64,000 bases of DNA from Tridacna crocea (GCA_943736015.1 OX031066.1:10358245-10422244); one strand, 5' to 3'. Shown: positions 1 to 12,657, numbered from the stretch's first letter. The notes: generated by a model from the sequence alone, not told the origin. Numbers and translations: made by a program.

Positions 1-1740
1 ACTCTCCACTCACTCACTTTCTTGTTGTCTCTCTCTCTCTCTGTTTGTCTCTGTCTCCCTTTGTTATGCTTCTTACCGTCTGTCACTGGGTGTCTTTCCG
101 TATCTCTGTCTCTCTGTCTTTCTTTCTTTGTCCCTCTGTCTGTGTGTATGTCTGTCTGTCTGAATGTCTATCTGTTGTCTGCCTTCTGTTTGTCTGTCTG
201 TTTGCTCCTCTTTCTCCCCATGTCTCTTTGTCTCCCCCTCTCTTTTTCTCTTTCTCTCTCTCTCTTTCTCTACTGATATGTGTCTTTTCTTGAGTGTCTT
301 TCTCACCAACTTGACCCAAATCAAACATTCCCTCTACAACAATCCCTCCAACAAGTCCTCTCCTATCGTTCTTCATCTGCTTTGCCTCTGCCTCACTCTC
401 TCACACACTCATTCACAACTTACTCTCCACCTACTCACTTACTCACTTATCAGTCTGTCTGTCTGTCTCATCCCTTGTTATGTCAGTCCCTGTTTGGCTG
501 TCTGTCTGTCTGTCTATATCACTGTCTTTCTTTGTCTCTCTGTCTGTGTATGTGCCTGTCTGTTGTCTGTTTCTATCTCTTCCCTTGTTATGCCTGTCCT
601 CGTCTGTCTGTCTGTGTGTATGTCTCTCTATCTGTCTTGTTTTTCTGTCTTTGTGTCTGTGTGTCTGTCTGTACCTCAATCTCTCTGTGTTGGTATATAC
701 ATTTTATAAGTTACTCACCAACTTGACTCTGGTAACACATTCTCATATTAACCATCCATAAGTCCTTTCCTATCTTTTTCCCCCATTCACTCTCTCTCTG
801 TCCATCTCACTTAGTTATTTCTCTGTTTGATTATACCATTATTCACTCAGTATACATTCATTTTACTGTCTGCCCATGAGTCACTCTCACTCCCCCTTTC
901 ACTCACTCACTCACTCACTCACTCACTCACTCACTGTATGTGTGTGTGTTTCTCCCCTGTTTTTGCCTGTCCCCATCTGTCTGTCTACCTGTCAGACTGC
1001 TCCTCTCTCTCCCTCTATCTCCCTCTGTTGGTCTGTCCATCTCACTTCTCTCTGTCTGTCTCACTTTGTTATTCCTGATACTATTCCTATTCCTGATATT
1101 CACTGATACAATAATTCACTAACTCACATATACTTTCAAGTTACTGTAAGTCCATGACTCACTCACTCACTCACTCTATTACTCTATCACTCTCCTTGTT
1201 TTTGTCTGTCTCTGCCTACCCTTTTGCCTGCTTGCCTGCCTGCCTGCCTGTCTGTGTGTCTGTATCTATGTCTGTATCTATGTCTGTCTGTGTGTGTGTG
1301 TCTGTCTCCTCTCTCTCTCTCTGTATCTTTGATTTTCAGTATATGTCTTTTCCTGTGTCACCTACCAACTTAAGCCCAGTTGCTCATCTGTCTCTTAGTC
1401 TGTCATTTTCATCCACCACTAACTCACTCACTCAATTAGTCTCACTCTCTCTGCCTGTCTGTCTCTGTTTCTTTCTCTTACCCTGTTTTTGCCTGGCCCT
1501 GTCTGTCTGTTTGTCTCTCTGTCTCTCCAGTACCCCTATCCACCCATTATTACTTAATATTTCATTAACCTTAAGTACTTTTTACCCACCCATCCACTTT
1601 ATCACTCACTGACTCACCTACCCACTAACTAAATTACTCAACCTAACTAAATTACTCGTTCATTCACTTACTCAGATCACTCTATCTCTCACATAATCAC
1701 TCATCCCCTCTCTCTCAATTAACCATAATCCTGCTAAATA
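1..1740. repeat. Pyrimidine-rich low-complexity tract (CTGT/CACT)
   Basis: The top strand is almost purine-free and built from irregular CTGT, CTCT and CACT tetramers. Several long open frames exist on both strands, but they encode only Leu/Ser/Cys/Val (or Arg/Gln/Thr on the other strand), which is what the tetramers dictate in every frame. No gene is supported. A strand this asymmetric could form triplex or other non-B DNA. Confidence 0.9.
899..935. repeat. (CACT)n microsatellite
   Basis: About nine near-perfect tandem CACT units lie inside the low-complexity tract. Shorter runs of the same unit recur near 1155-1180. Confidence 0.9.
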
Positions 1741-1824
1741 ACTAAAATGGATTTTTCAATTCGATAGTAAAAACCAAAATGTTGCTACTTCAAATTTGTG
1801 CTTTGGGGAATAATGTTTCCTTAT

Positions 1825-1889
1825 CGGACAGTGTAGATCCAAGATCAGACTGCACATTCTTTGCAGTCTGATCTTGATCTACACTGTCT
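1825..1889. repeat. Palindromic element, family D
   Basis: Two arms of about 27 bases (gtagatccaagatcagactg and its reverse complement) are separated by a short loop, and outer bases also pair (gacagtgt with acactgtc). The same palindrome recurs at 42505-42575 and 46312-46405, with half copies near 21640, 28855 and 29905. This marks a dispersed family. Confidence 0.75.
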
Positions 1890-2534
1890 ACAAAAAGTCA
1901 GTAAGTCATGCTTAGCAGCCTAAGGGTCAATTACACACTCTTCTCCCCTCTCTTCCTGAATTTCTACTACTCAATCTCTTCATCTCTCTGTCTCTATTTT
2001 TCTTTCTGTCCTTCTTTCTTTTTGTCTCTGTTTCTCTTTCTATCTCTCTGTATTTCACTCTCCATCTCTTACTCATTTTCCTATTCATCCACTAACCCAT
2101 TTACACGCTTTCTTACTTATTCATCTATGACCCACCGTCTAACTCCTTTATTTGCTCATGCATGTACCAATTCATTCAACAAACTGTTTTACTCATAAAC
2201 TTATACTTATACTTATTCATTCACATATCACTCACTTACTTTTTAAACAATTACTTAATAACTTATTCCTCCAACTGTCATACTCTCGCCCTCATTTACC
2301 AATTTAACCACCCATCTTCCCACTCACTGACTCTACCCACTCACATGCTTACTCATTTCACAATCCCCTTACATAACCATTCACTTAATTCTTAACCTAT
2401 ATTTACCAACACACTCATTCAATGATAACTTCATTTACTCACCAACTCAATCTTAATTGCCCATGCACACACTCAACTACCCATGCATCCACTCACCAAC
2501 CCATTCAATTACTCTTTCAATCATTCACCATTCA

Positions 2535-2676
2535 TTAACTCATTACCAAATGACAATATTTTTGTCTGGTCCAAATCGAAAGCATTTGCAGACGACAACA
2601 TAAAAGTCACTGGAAATTTGAAATTTGATTTGTGAAGAGTAGAAAACATTGTGGGAAAAGGAGAAAATGCTGTTAA
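2535..2676 (+). mobile_element. Family-1 MITE, left half only
   Basis: The copy runs from the TTAACTC terminus to the first half of the central palindrome (gggaaaaggagaaaatgctg) and stops at a TTAA. The right half is missing. It lies alone in the low-complexity tract. Confidence 0.7.
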
Positions 2677-3086
2677 ATCTCTTTCACTCACTTAACAATT
2701 TAATCAAGTATTGGCATACCCATCCATCCTCTATCTAATTCGACTGACCACTGATTTATTTATTTATCTATTCCTTTTTCACTTCAACCTGTCACGCACT
2801 CAACAACATACTCATTTACTTCCTTTTTTTCTATTCCTCTTTGATTCTTTGTCTATTTGTCTGACTCTTTTTCTGTATCTCTGCATCTCTTTTCTCTCTC
2901 TCTCATCCTTGTATCCATTTACTCCTTCACAGAAACATTTATCTCCAAAATACTAACCCACCTACTAATTTACTCAACAACTCACTCATCTCATCTGCCA
3001 CTTGATCACATTTACTTACATACTTATTCTCCCTGATCATTTCCTTATCTTAACCAGTGCCAAACTCTTTTACATCCTTTACATTT

Positions 3087-3400
3087 ACCCATTTGTTTGC
3101 TCTCCCAACTACCCTTTTACCCAATCACCTCCCCATTAAATAAGATGTCTAATTTACCTACTCCCTCCCTCACATATATTTTATTCGCGCATTCATATAC
3201 TCCCTCCCTAAATTACCCATTAATCCAAACACCCTTTACTTTTACCCATTTGTTTGCTCTCCCAACCACCCTTTTACCCACTCACCTCCCCATTAAATAA
3301 CATTTCTTATTTACCTACTCAGTCCCTCATGTATCTTTTATTCGCACATGTATATACTCCCTCCCTAAATTACCCATCAATCCAAACACCAACCTTCCCA
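3087..3400 (+). repeat. 157-bp tandem duplication
   Basis: A block beginning acccatttgtttgctctccc occurs at 3087 and again at 3244. The two units are collinear through ctccctccctaaattaccca, with scattered substitutions. This points to local expansion of the low-complexity DNA. Confidence 0.8.
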
Positions 3401-4048
3401 TTTGTTTTCATTCCATCAGTCACTATCTGAACTTACCCACTTAGTCCCTCATCTCACTCACTTACCAACTCACCTGTTCACCCAATTTCTAATTTATTCT
3501 CCCACAAACTTACCTATCCAATATCAGCCCAGTTCCTTACACACTAACTCACTTAACTACCCATCATCCTTACTCACTCACTCATTTAGCCACTCATTCA
3601 CCTACACCACCCACTCACTTACCCTCATTTTTACTCACTCACTTATATACCCACACATTCACCTACACAGCCATCAGTCTACTCATTCTTTCACGTACCC
3701 ACCTAACCATCACTCACTAACTCACTAACTCACCAACCCAACCACACAGTTCACTTAACCCTTCTTCCACCCATCCACTCACCCTCCCACTCACTTACTC
3801 ACTCACACTCTTTCACTCTCTTTTCTTTCACTCACTCACTCACTTCCTAACTTCATCTTGCACTCACTAAAGAGACAGTGTGCAGGATTCCATTTTCTTT
3901 GGACAGCTGCCAGCTACAAATTGATTGATACTGCACTGACGGAGATGCTGAAGTATGGAAAATTCCTTGAGAGAGATCCCATGAAGCTGAAATGCTGACT
4001 GTGACATCTGTGAGGAGAGTTTCATCATGGTCTCAGGCTGCATAAATA

Positions 4049-7000
4049 CGCTCTACCTCCTTACGCAAACACCATCAAGCATGAGTCACAGAATCTGATG
4101 TCGGCCTGTCAGATATGCAGAATTGCTAGGTCAACTTCCTCACACCAACACCATGGATGTGAGCCGCAGATTCTGATGTCAGCCTGTCTGATATTCAGAA
4201 TTGCCCGCTCAACCTTGATACACCAATACCATTGAGCATGAGTCGCAGATTCTAATGTCAGCCGGTCAGATATTCAGAATTGCCAGCTCAACCTCCTTAC
4301 GCAAAAACCATCGAGCATGAGTCGCAGATTCTAATGTCAGCCTGTCAGATATTCAGAATTGCCCGCTCAACCTCCTTAAGCAAACACCATCGAGCATGAA
4401 TCACAGATTTTGAAGTCAGCCTGTCTGATATTCAGAATTGCCCGCTCAACCTCCATACACCAACACCATCGAGCATGAGTCGCAGATTCTGATGTCAGCC
4501 TGTCTGATATTCAGAATTGCCCGCTCAACCTTGAAACACCAACACCATTGAGCATGAGTCACAGATTCTGATGTCAGCCTGTCAGATATTCAGAATTGCC
4601 AGCTCAAACTCCTTACGCAAAAACCAACGAGCATGAGTCACAGATTCTAATGTCAGCCTGTCAGATATTCAGAATTGCCCACTCAACCTCCTTAAGCAAA
4701 CACCATAGAGCATGAGTCACAGATTCTATTGTCAGCCTGTCTGATATTCAGAATTGCCAGCTCAACCTCCTAACACCAACACCATCGTGCATGAGTCGCA
4801 TATTCTAATGTCAGCCTGTCTGATATTCAGAATTGCCAGCTCAACCTCCATACACCAACACCATTGAGCATGAGTTGCAGATTCTGATGTCAGCCTGTCA
4901 GATATTCAGAATTGCCAGCTCAACCTCCTTAAGCAAACACCATCGAGCATAAGTCACAGATTTTGAAGTCAGCCTGTCTGATATCCAGAATTGCCCGCTC
5001 AACCTCCTTACACAAACACCATCGAGCATGACTCACAGATTTTGATGTCAGCTTATCCAATATCCAGAATTGGCCACTGAACCTCCTCACACCAACACAA
5101 TCAAGCATGAGTTGCGGATTCTAATGTCAGCCTGTCAGATATTCAGAATTGCCAGCCCAACCCTCGTACACCAATACCATGGGGCATGAGATGCAGATTC
5201 TAATGTCAGCCTGTCAGATATTCAGAATTGCCAGTTCAACCCCCTTGACCTCATCACCATCGAGCATGAGTCGGAGATTCTAATGTCAGCCTGTCAGATA
5301 TGCAAAATTGCCCGCTCAACCTCCTCATACCAATACCATCAAAAATGAGATGCAGATTCTAATGTCAGCCTGTAATAGAGTCAGAATTGCCTGCTCAACC
5401 TCCTTACGCAAACACCATCTAGCATGAGATGCAGATTCTGATGTCAGCCTGTCAGATATCCAGAATTGCCCGCTCAACCTCCTTACCCAAACACCATCGA
5501 GCATGAGACGTAGATTCTGATGTCAGGCTGTCAGATATCCAGAATTGTCCGCTCAACCTCCTTACCCAAACACCATCGAGCATGAGACGCTGATTCTGAT
5601 GTCAGCCTGTCAGATATCCAGAATTGCCCGCTCAACCTCCTTATGCAAACACCATGGAGCATGAGATGCAGATCCTTATGTCAGCCTGTCAGATATACAG
5701 AATTGCTCAACCTCCTAACCCAAACACCATCAAGCATGATTCGCGGATTCTAATGCAAGCCACTCAGATATTCAGAATTGCCAGCTCAACACCATCACCT
5801 CATCACCATCGAGCAAGAGTTGCAGATCCTGATGCCAGCCTGTCAGATATTCAGAATTGCCTGCCTCCCTGTCATACACCAAGACCAGAGCATGAGTTGC
5901 AGATTCTGATGTCAGCCTGTCAGATATTCAGAATTACCAGCTCAACCTCCATACACCAACAGCATCGAACAAAGTCGCAGATTCTGATGTCAGCCTGTCA
6001 GATATTCAGAATTGCCAGCTGAATCTCCTTACGCAAACACCTTCGAGCATGAGTCTCAGATTCTAATGTCGGCCTGTCAGATATTCAGAATTGCTGGCTC
6101 AACCTCCTTAAGCACACACCATTGGGCAAGAGTCGCAGATTCTGATGTCACCCTGTCAGGTTTTCAGAATTGCCCACTTAACCTTCTCACACCAACACCA
6201 TCGAGCAAGAGTCGCAGATTCTAATGTCAGCCTGTCAGATATTCAGAATTGCCCGCTCAACTTCCATACACCAACACCATCAAGCATGAATCGCAGATTC
6301 TAATGTCAGCTTATCAGATATTCAAAATTGCCTGCTCAATCTTCATACACCAACACCATCAAGCATGAGTCCTGTATTCTGATGTCAGCCTGTCAGATAT
6401 TCAGAATTGCCAGCTCAACCTCTTTACGAAAACACCATCGAGCATGAATCGCAGATTCTGATGTCAGCCTGTCAGATATCCAGAATTGCCCGCTCAACCT
6501 CCTTACCCAAACACCATCGAGCATGAGTCGCAGATTCTGATGTCAGCCTGTCAGATATGTAAAATTGCAAAGTCAATCTCCTTACGCAAACACCATCGAG
6601 TATGAGTCCAAGATTCTGATGTCAGCCTGTCAGGTTTTCAGAATTGCCCGCTCAACCTCCTTACCCAAACACCATCGAGCACGAGTCGCAGATTCTGATG
6701 TCAGCCTGTCAGATATCCAGAATTGCCCGCTCAACCTCCTTACGCAAACACCATCGAGCATGAGATGCAGATTCTGATGTCAGCCTGTCACATGTCCAGA
6801 ATTGCCCGCTCAACCTCCTTAAATTGCCTGCTCAATCCTCATACACCAACACCATCAAGCATGAGTCCTGTATTCTGATGTCAGCCTGTCAGATATGCAG
6901 AATTGCCAGCTCAACCTCTTTACGAAAACACCATCAAGCATGAGACGCAGATTCTGATGTCAGCCTGTCAGATACCCAGAATTGCCCGCTCAACCTCCTA

Positions 7001-7255
7001 CCCAAACACCATCAAGCATGAGTCGCAGATTCTGATGTCAGCCTGTCAGATATCCAGGATTGCCCGCTCAACCTCCTTACGCAAACACCATCGAGCATGA
7101 GATGCAGATTCTAATGTCAGCCTGTCAGATATCCAGAATTGCCCGCTCAACCTCCTTATGCAAACTCCAGCGAGCATGAGTCGGAGATTCTAATGTCAGC
7201 CTGTCAGATATCCAGAATTGCCCGCTCAACCTCCATACACCATCACCATCGAGGG
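4049..7255 (+). repeat. 79-bp satellite array, about 40 copies
   Basis: The unit contains gagcatgagtcgcagattct, then atgtcagcctgtcagatatt, then cagaattgcccgctcaacct. Landmarks at 4313, 4392 and 4471 give a period of 79. Copies diverge by point changes (gatattc or gatatcc; ccagctc or cccgctc) and small indels. Because 79 is not a multiple of 3, the frame shifts each unit; a few copies with compensating indels give open frames up to 132 codons with repeats such as ILMSACQIFRIA. I regard these as chance. The array borders low-complexity DNA on the left and ordinary AT-rich DNA on the right. Confidence 0.92.
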
Positions 7256-7899
7256 ATTCACACTCTTTAAACAGCTTGAACTGCAGTTTTTCTCACTAGC
7301 TGTAACAATGTATCTTTAGCAAACTATGAGTAATATATACTTTTGGCATAATACTACTTCTTTATTTTAAAAATACATGAAAATCACAATTTTGCATTAA
7401 AGGAATTGCATTTTTTTTTTGGATATCAAGAATAATATTGGTTAACGGAATGAAGCTTATTATATTTTTGTCTTTTGGCTCGTGAAACCAGGCCATGTTT
7501 ATGCATACAGCTGTATAGTGATGGCGAGTTCCTATTATTATGCCATACTTTTAAAGTATACTCATTATTGGTGGGTAAATGATATGTTCGAATATTAGAA
7601 TTAAAAACAATGAAAGGTAGGGTGTGAGACGATGCTATTTATAAATGATTCTACATGGGTTACAGTGCTGTGTTACGCGGTAAGTCTTTAACTCTTATCG
7701 ACTCCAACAAGACTTGTGATGTCCTAAACAGTTATAAAACCCATTAATTTCTGGCTACCCATATTGTAAGTCCTTCTGAAATTGGGAACCTGTCTACTAT
7801 CATTGATATAAAATAGCTGTAATGTTTATATAGCTGCTGAGCCAGTAGTCTATTCTATCAGATATTACCATTTTGAGATATCTTAAGAACAAACTCCGT
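7256..7899. other. No recognisable feature
   Basis: AT-rich, apparently single-copy DNA. I see no gene, RNA or repeat here. Confidence 0.5.
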
Positions 7900-8110
7900 A
7901 ACAAAGACACAAATTTACAAATGCAAAGCCCAAGTACAAAGGCACCTGATGGGATTTGAAACCATGAAGGACAAAGATCCTCGTTTTTCAAGGTTAAAAG
8001 ACCAATACCATAACCACTGTGCCAAAGAGATATCTCCCCAATGTAGTGGTCAGGTATTGTATTTAAATTGGGACAAAGCTATGCATATAGGAGTGGTCTC
8101 CCATAACAGA
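7900..8110 (-). mobile_element. tRNA-related SINE-like repeat, copy 1
   Basis: Read on the minus strand, gggagatatctctttggcac leads into a tRNA-like head with an A box (TTGGCACAGTGGTTA), an anticodon-loop-like CTTTTAA and a B box (GGTTTCAAATCCC). CTTTTAA suggests descent from tRNA-Lys(TTT). The copy at 38535-38720 shares the head plus about 75 bases upstream of it, so the repeat unit is longer than the tRNA part. It is too degenerate to be a tRNA gene. Confidence 0.6.
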
Positions 8111-8461
8111 TAAAACAGATGTCTGACAAAAACAAGACTGGTCATAATGCTCAGTGGACAAAATTTCTGTTGGTTAAAATGGCTCATGAACAGGTATGTC
8201 CTAATTTATTTTTTCTCTTTTATTACTGTTCATGAAAATAATACAGCTTAGTAATTTGTAATCTGATTTCATATATTTTTTGAAAATATTAGTACTTAAA
8301 AAAAAATTGTATTAATCATCACAAATTTTATTAATTTGATCATGTCCCAAACTTAGGATACTGGGCACAGCGGTGTACACAATGACATAAACCTTAGTAA
8401 TATGTATGATATGTACTGATATCACTTTTCATAAGTTTAAATGTTATACCCATTTATTCTT

Positions 8462-8640
8462 ACAGATGGTACATATGGACTGCACAGGCCAGCATGGCTC
8501 AATACTTTTTGCAGATGCATCAGGCCCTCTCTTGACAGACTGTGGATCATATACAGAAATGGGGCTAGACTCAAAAAGCGATGATAGACTCAAAAAGTAA
8601 TGACGGGTTCTGTCCCTGACATTATTGTACAAAATATTTG
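8462..8640 (+). repeat. Palindromic element family C, half copy
   Basis: The segment carries the right arm typical of family C (gactgcacaggccagcatgg, then caatactttttgcagatgca and tcaggccctc). The left arm is not recognisable. The complete copy is at 46718-46955. Confidence 0.55.
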
Positions 8641-8749
8641 GATCTCTACAGAATATCTTCCAAGTGTGAAAGCCAACCTCTGTTAGTTTTCAGATGACAA
8701 ATATGCAATATGTATCTATTCCAGTATTCAGAGGGCCAAGTGTGGGGCT

Positions 8750-9570
8750 GCTGGTGTAAAGAGTCTTGAATAACAGTCCTACAGTATATACCACTGTCTG
8801 CGGGTGTAAAGGGTCTTGAACAACAGTCTTACAGTACTTACCACTGTCTGCGGGTGTAAAAGGTCTTTAACAACAGTCTACAGTACATGCCTCTGTTCGC
8901 CAGTGTAAAGGGTCTTAAACAACAGTCTACAGTACATGCCTCTGTCCACCAGTGTAAAGGATCTTGAACAACAGTCTTACAGTACTTACCACTGTCTGCG
9001 GGTGTAAAGTGTCTTTAACAACAGTCTACAGTACATGCCTCTGTTCGCCAGTGTAAAGGGTCTTAAACAACAGTCTACAGTACATGCCTCTGTCCACCAG
9101 TGTAAAGGATCTTGAACAACAGTCTTACAGTACTTACCACTGTCTGCGGGTGTAAAGTGTCTTTAACAACAGTCTACAGTACATGCCTCTGTTCGCCAGT
9201 GTAAAGGGTCTTTAACAACAGTCCTACAGTACATGCCACTGTCTGCGGGTGTAAAGTGTCTTTAACAACAGTCCTACAGTACATGGCACTGTCTGCGGGT
9301 GTAAAGGGTCTTTAACAACAGTCCTACAGTACATGCGTCTGTCCACCGGTGTAAAGGGTCTTGAACATCAATCCTACAGTACATGCCTCTGTCTGCCAGT
9401 GTAAGGTGTCTTGAACAACAATCCTACAGTACATACCACTGTCTGTGGGTGTAAAGGGTCTTGAACAACAGTCCTACAGTATATGCCACTGTCTACCGAT
9501 GTAAAGGGTTTTGAACAACGATTCTACAGTACATGCCATTTTCTCCAGATGTAAAGAATCTTGCAGATCA
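8750..9570 (+). repeat. 50-bp tandem array with 148-bp higher-order unit
   Basis: About 16 units of the form gtgtaaagggtcttgaacaa followed by cagtcctacagtacatgcca. Landmarks at 8761, 8811 and 8861 give a period of 50. Three successive variants (49+49+50) repeat almost exactly at 8863, 9011 and 9159, a 148-bp higher-order unit. No open frame is conserved between copies. Confidence 0.88.
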
Positions 9571-9720
9571 GTTCCTCAGTACAGGAAACAGTCGTCCTGT
9601 CACCATATATAGGGCAAAAAGGTACACAGAAAAGATGTGCCTTTTGATGGCTTTATTTGCATTTCATTATGAATGATGAAAGAAGAACTAGATAGATAAA
9701 CTAGATAGAGAGTCCTCAGT

Positions 9721-9920
9721 GCCCTCTTTACCAAACAACAAAATTTTAGACTGGTCCAAATTGAATGCATTTGCAGATGACACACATAAAAGTGACTGAA
9801 AAGTTTAAACTTGTTTAGTGAAGGGTAGAAAACATTGTGGGAAAAGGAGAAAAGGGTGGTTACAAACTAAAGGCTTCTTCTCAGGGTTGTCAAAGTAGGG
9901 ATTGTGTGGTAATGGGTTAA
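9721..9920 (+). mobile_element. Family-1 MITE
   Basis: The left part and the right end (ggattgtgtggtaatgggttaa) are present. The right arm of the central palindrome is largely lost, so gaaaagggtggttacaaact runs straight into the aaggcttcttctcagg segment. Confidence 0.8.
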
Positions 9921-11079
9921 AATCTTATTATTATGCAAAAATGTGTAGGCATAATATTTCATTTACAATAATAATAATGTAATGTGGTAAAAGAAATTCA
10001 TGAGTAAATAAAGATTTGGAACCCAATTATCTAGCATCCAATATTTTGTGGATTTGCCTGAAAGTGCCTACATATGATCCATAAAGAGTTACCAACTCTT
10101 TTGAAATTTCACCTTCGATTTATTTCTATAATAGAGTTTTATTTTTCTTTTATTTGTTTTATGCTATTTTGTTGCTTTCTGCCCTGGATTTTTAGTATTT
10201 GCTTTTGTGAAAACCGAGAGGTCAAACTCATAGCTACAGTGTTCTGCTGCTAAACAAATCTTCATCAGTCACATTATCAAACAATGATACTGGGTCAACA
10301 GGAATTGTTCAGGATATAGCTGCTCAAACATAACTCAAACAACCCAGCAGCAGTCAATTTTTATAATTACCGTACTAGATTGTCTGTTGCGTAATTTGTA
10401 ATAAGCGCACTAGAGAACAATGGTGTCAATAACTAATATGGTGTAAAAATCCTTCTTGCAAAATGATTTGACCCATACTTCTAGAGAAAAAGTGGGGCAA
10501 GATTGACATAAGAAGAATCATCAGTAAGGTCATTGTTTCTTTTTTTTTAACTGTCACATTATCATGAAATTCTGGAATTTTTTACCACCATAATATAAAT
10601 TATCTAGGTCTATGCAAATCTGTATGGATAGTAAAACCTACCTACTGTGTTGCACCACTGCGAGATTGCTAAATGGGTCATAGTACATGTATCAAAAGTA
10701 GTAGCACATGAAATTTGGCAGTAGCACTTGAATACACATTGCACTGTTTCATGGAGCTGTCAGAGAGCTGTACATAACTTATATTTGCTTCAGATTTTGG
10801 CAATGGGGTACCACTAAAAGAATTCAGGTCATGACTATGAACAGGTGTTCCTGAAAGAAAAAAATTCAGGCTGCCCAAGTTGGTTGAGATTTAGCAAAAA
10901 TCACAATCAACTGACATGCCTTTTTTTTTGTTGGTGCTGTTGTTATTTTTTTCATGGACAATGGATATACTTTGGAGAGCATCAGTTGAAAAGTCAAGCT
11001 TGGGCTGTTTAGAGATGTGTGAAGTTCCATATATGGTCATTGTGGTCCAGAAACTTTCATGTAACCGAGAGGCTTTGAA
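9921..11079. other. No recognisable gene
   Basis: AT-rich DNA with small open frames on both strands that overlap one another and show no protein-like pattern. I see nothing I can name here. Confidence 0.45.
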
Positions 11080-11600
11080 ATGGGATGAGGTAATGGTGAA
11101 TTTATTTTCTAAATTTAATTTAGAATTTGAATTAGGGAAATTTAAAAGTTTTTGGACTGACAAGAATTCAGTAAAAAGTCCTTTGCACAATAAAAATTCT
11201 ATGAGTGCTTTGTTTTCAAATGCCAAACAGTTAAATTTCTTCAAAGACAACAAATTTCATCTGATTTTCTTTTTAGATTGTTTAATTCTAATACAAATTA
11301 TTCTATTTTAGAATTTGATATTAATTTATTCACTACGTAATGCAAGGGAAAACTTGAAAATACATCTCATGCACATGCAAGTGGAAAATGCTTTTTTTTT
11401 TTTCAGTTTGCAGTGTAAGACCTGATAATTATGGGCAATACAGACTTAAGGATCCAAGAGATCCTGCTTGGGCTGGGTTTTGAACCTGCACAGCCTATGT
11501 ACAAAATGGCATTGCTAGTCAATGGAAAGTCTCTGGATATTGACCAAAGTTGTATGCTAGCTGCCTCTTTAATTTCAAGCTTTGCATTATGCAGATCATA

Positions 11601-11810
11601 TTAATTTTTTTACCAAATGGCAAAATTTTAGACTGGTCCACTTGAAAGCATTTGCAGATAACAAAATTTTAAATTTGTCATGAAAGGTAGAGAACATAAT
11701 GGAAAAAGGAGAAAATACTGGTTACCAGCATTTTTCTCCTTTTCCCACTAAGTTTTCTACAGGCTTCTTCTCAGGGTCGTCAAAAGTAGGGATTGTGTGG
11801 TAATGGGTTA
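11601..11810 (+). mobile_element. Family-1 MITE
   Basis: The copy starts ttaattttttaccaaatgg and ends gtgtggtaatgggtta. The palindrome is partly deleted. It is absent from the corresponding place in the 31-kb duplicate. Confidence 0.8.
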
Positions 11811-12205
11811 GCCTGAAAAAAAGTTTTGTATATAATGGTAGGAAATATATTGACAGGGGCATTTGCATTGACAGTGTGAACTTACAGTGGCAAAAGGAGC
11901 CAGACTGCTTTGGACTTGAGGGCCATAAATTCCATTTTGATATTTGTAAGCCTTTTTTCATATTATTTCCCATTTCATTGTTTGTCTAGCTGTCCTTCTT
12001 GAGACCTCTTAAAACTATTTCTGTGCACAGTAAGATTCGACTGATAGATGCTAGCATTGTTTAAGGTCTTTCATTATACATCTTCATCATCTAGGATTCA
12101 TATCTATATGCACTACCAAAAAATGCAATTTCATGGGATGGCCATTGATATTTCTAGTATTGCAGTTTCTATTGGAATGCTCTTTAAAAGGAGTGTTTCA
12201 TGATT

Positions 12206-12435
12206 TTAACTCTTTACCAAATGACTAAATTTTAGACTGGTCCGAATTGAAAGCATTTGCAGACGACAAAATAAAAGTGGCTTAAAAATTGAAATATGTT
12301 TTGGGAAGGGAAGAAAACATTGTGGGAAAAGGAGAAAATGCTGGTTACCACCCTTTTTCTCCTTTTCCCTCAATGTTTTCAGAAAGCTTCTTTTTTAGGG
12401 TCGTTAAAAGTTGGGATTGTGTGGTAAAGAGTTAA
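12206..12435 (+). mobile_element. Family-1 MITE, full length
   Basis: TTAA-flanked on both sides, with ttaactctttaccaaatgac at the left and gtggtaaagagttaa at the right. The left hairpin arm is intact and the right arm mutated. In the 31-kb duplicate the equivalent slot holds a MITE in the opposite orientation (31801-32028). Confidence 0.85.
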
Positions 12436-12657
12436 ACATTTGTCCGATTTTGATAATGTGATTCCGTCTAAGATAATGCCGGGTCTCTTTCAGATGATGT
12501 AAAGAAGATAGGACGGCCTCCATGTGGCTGTGACATCATGAATGGTTCATGATCTGTCTGTGACTGAAAATGTAACAATGTTTTTATGTGGAGATGTTTC
12601 ACCCAAGTTGTGAGTATTCAGGTAATTTCTTTCTTTCTTGGAGCCAAATTCCTTTTC

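Larger units (their letters stand above)
1905..3850. repeat. A/C/T-rich low-complexity tract
   Basis: The tract is irregular CTCA, ACTT and CCAT motif DNA with very few G on the top strand. It is interrupted by a half MITE (2535-2676) and contains a 157-bp duplication. Open frames here are compositional and I see no gene. Confidence 0.8.
11080..12650 (+). repeat. Segmental duplicate, copy 1 (partner 31190-32220)
   Basis: Diverged but collinear anchors are shared with 31190-32220: tcaaatgccaaacagttaaa against tcaaatgccaaatagttgaa; ggatccaagagatcctgctt against aatccaagggatcctgctgg; tgcagtttctattggaatgc against tgcagtttctattagaatgc; ctctttcagatgatgtaaag against ctctttcagatgatgtaagg; and gatctgtctgtgactgaaaa, identical in both. 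Mobile elements within differ between the copies. Confidence 0.75.

Noticed and set aside
22-1612. Long Ser/Leu/Cys-rich open frames at the left end
   Set aside because: They are dictated by CTGT/CACT composition. Several frames on both strands are open at once, which is typical of low-complexity DNA.
5624-6224. 132- and 70-codon frames in the 79-bp satellite
   Set aside because: The frame is kept only where indels compensate, and neighbouring units break it. There are no coding signals around it.
4049-9570. Possible CRISPR arrays
   Set aside because: The repeats are contiguous without unique spacers, and the sequence is eukaryotic.
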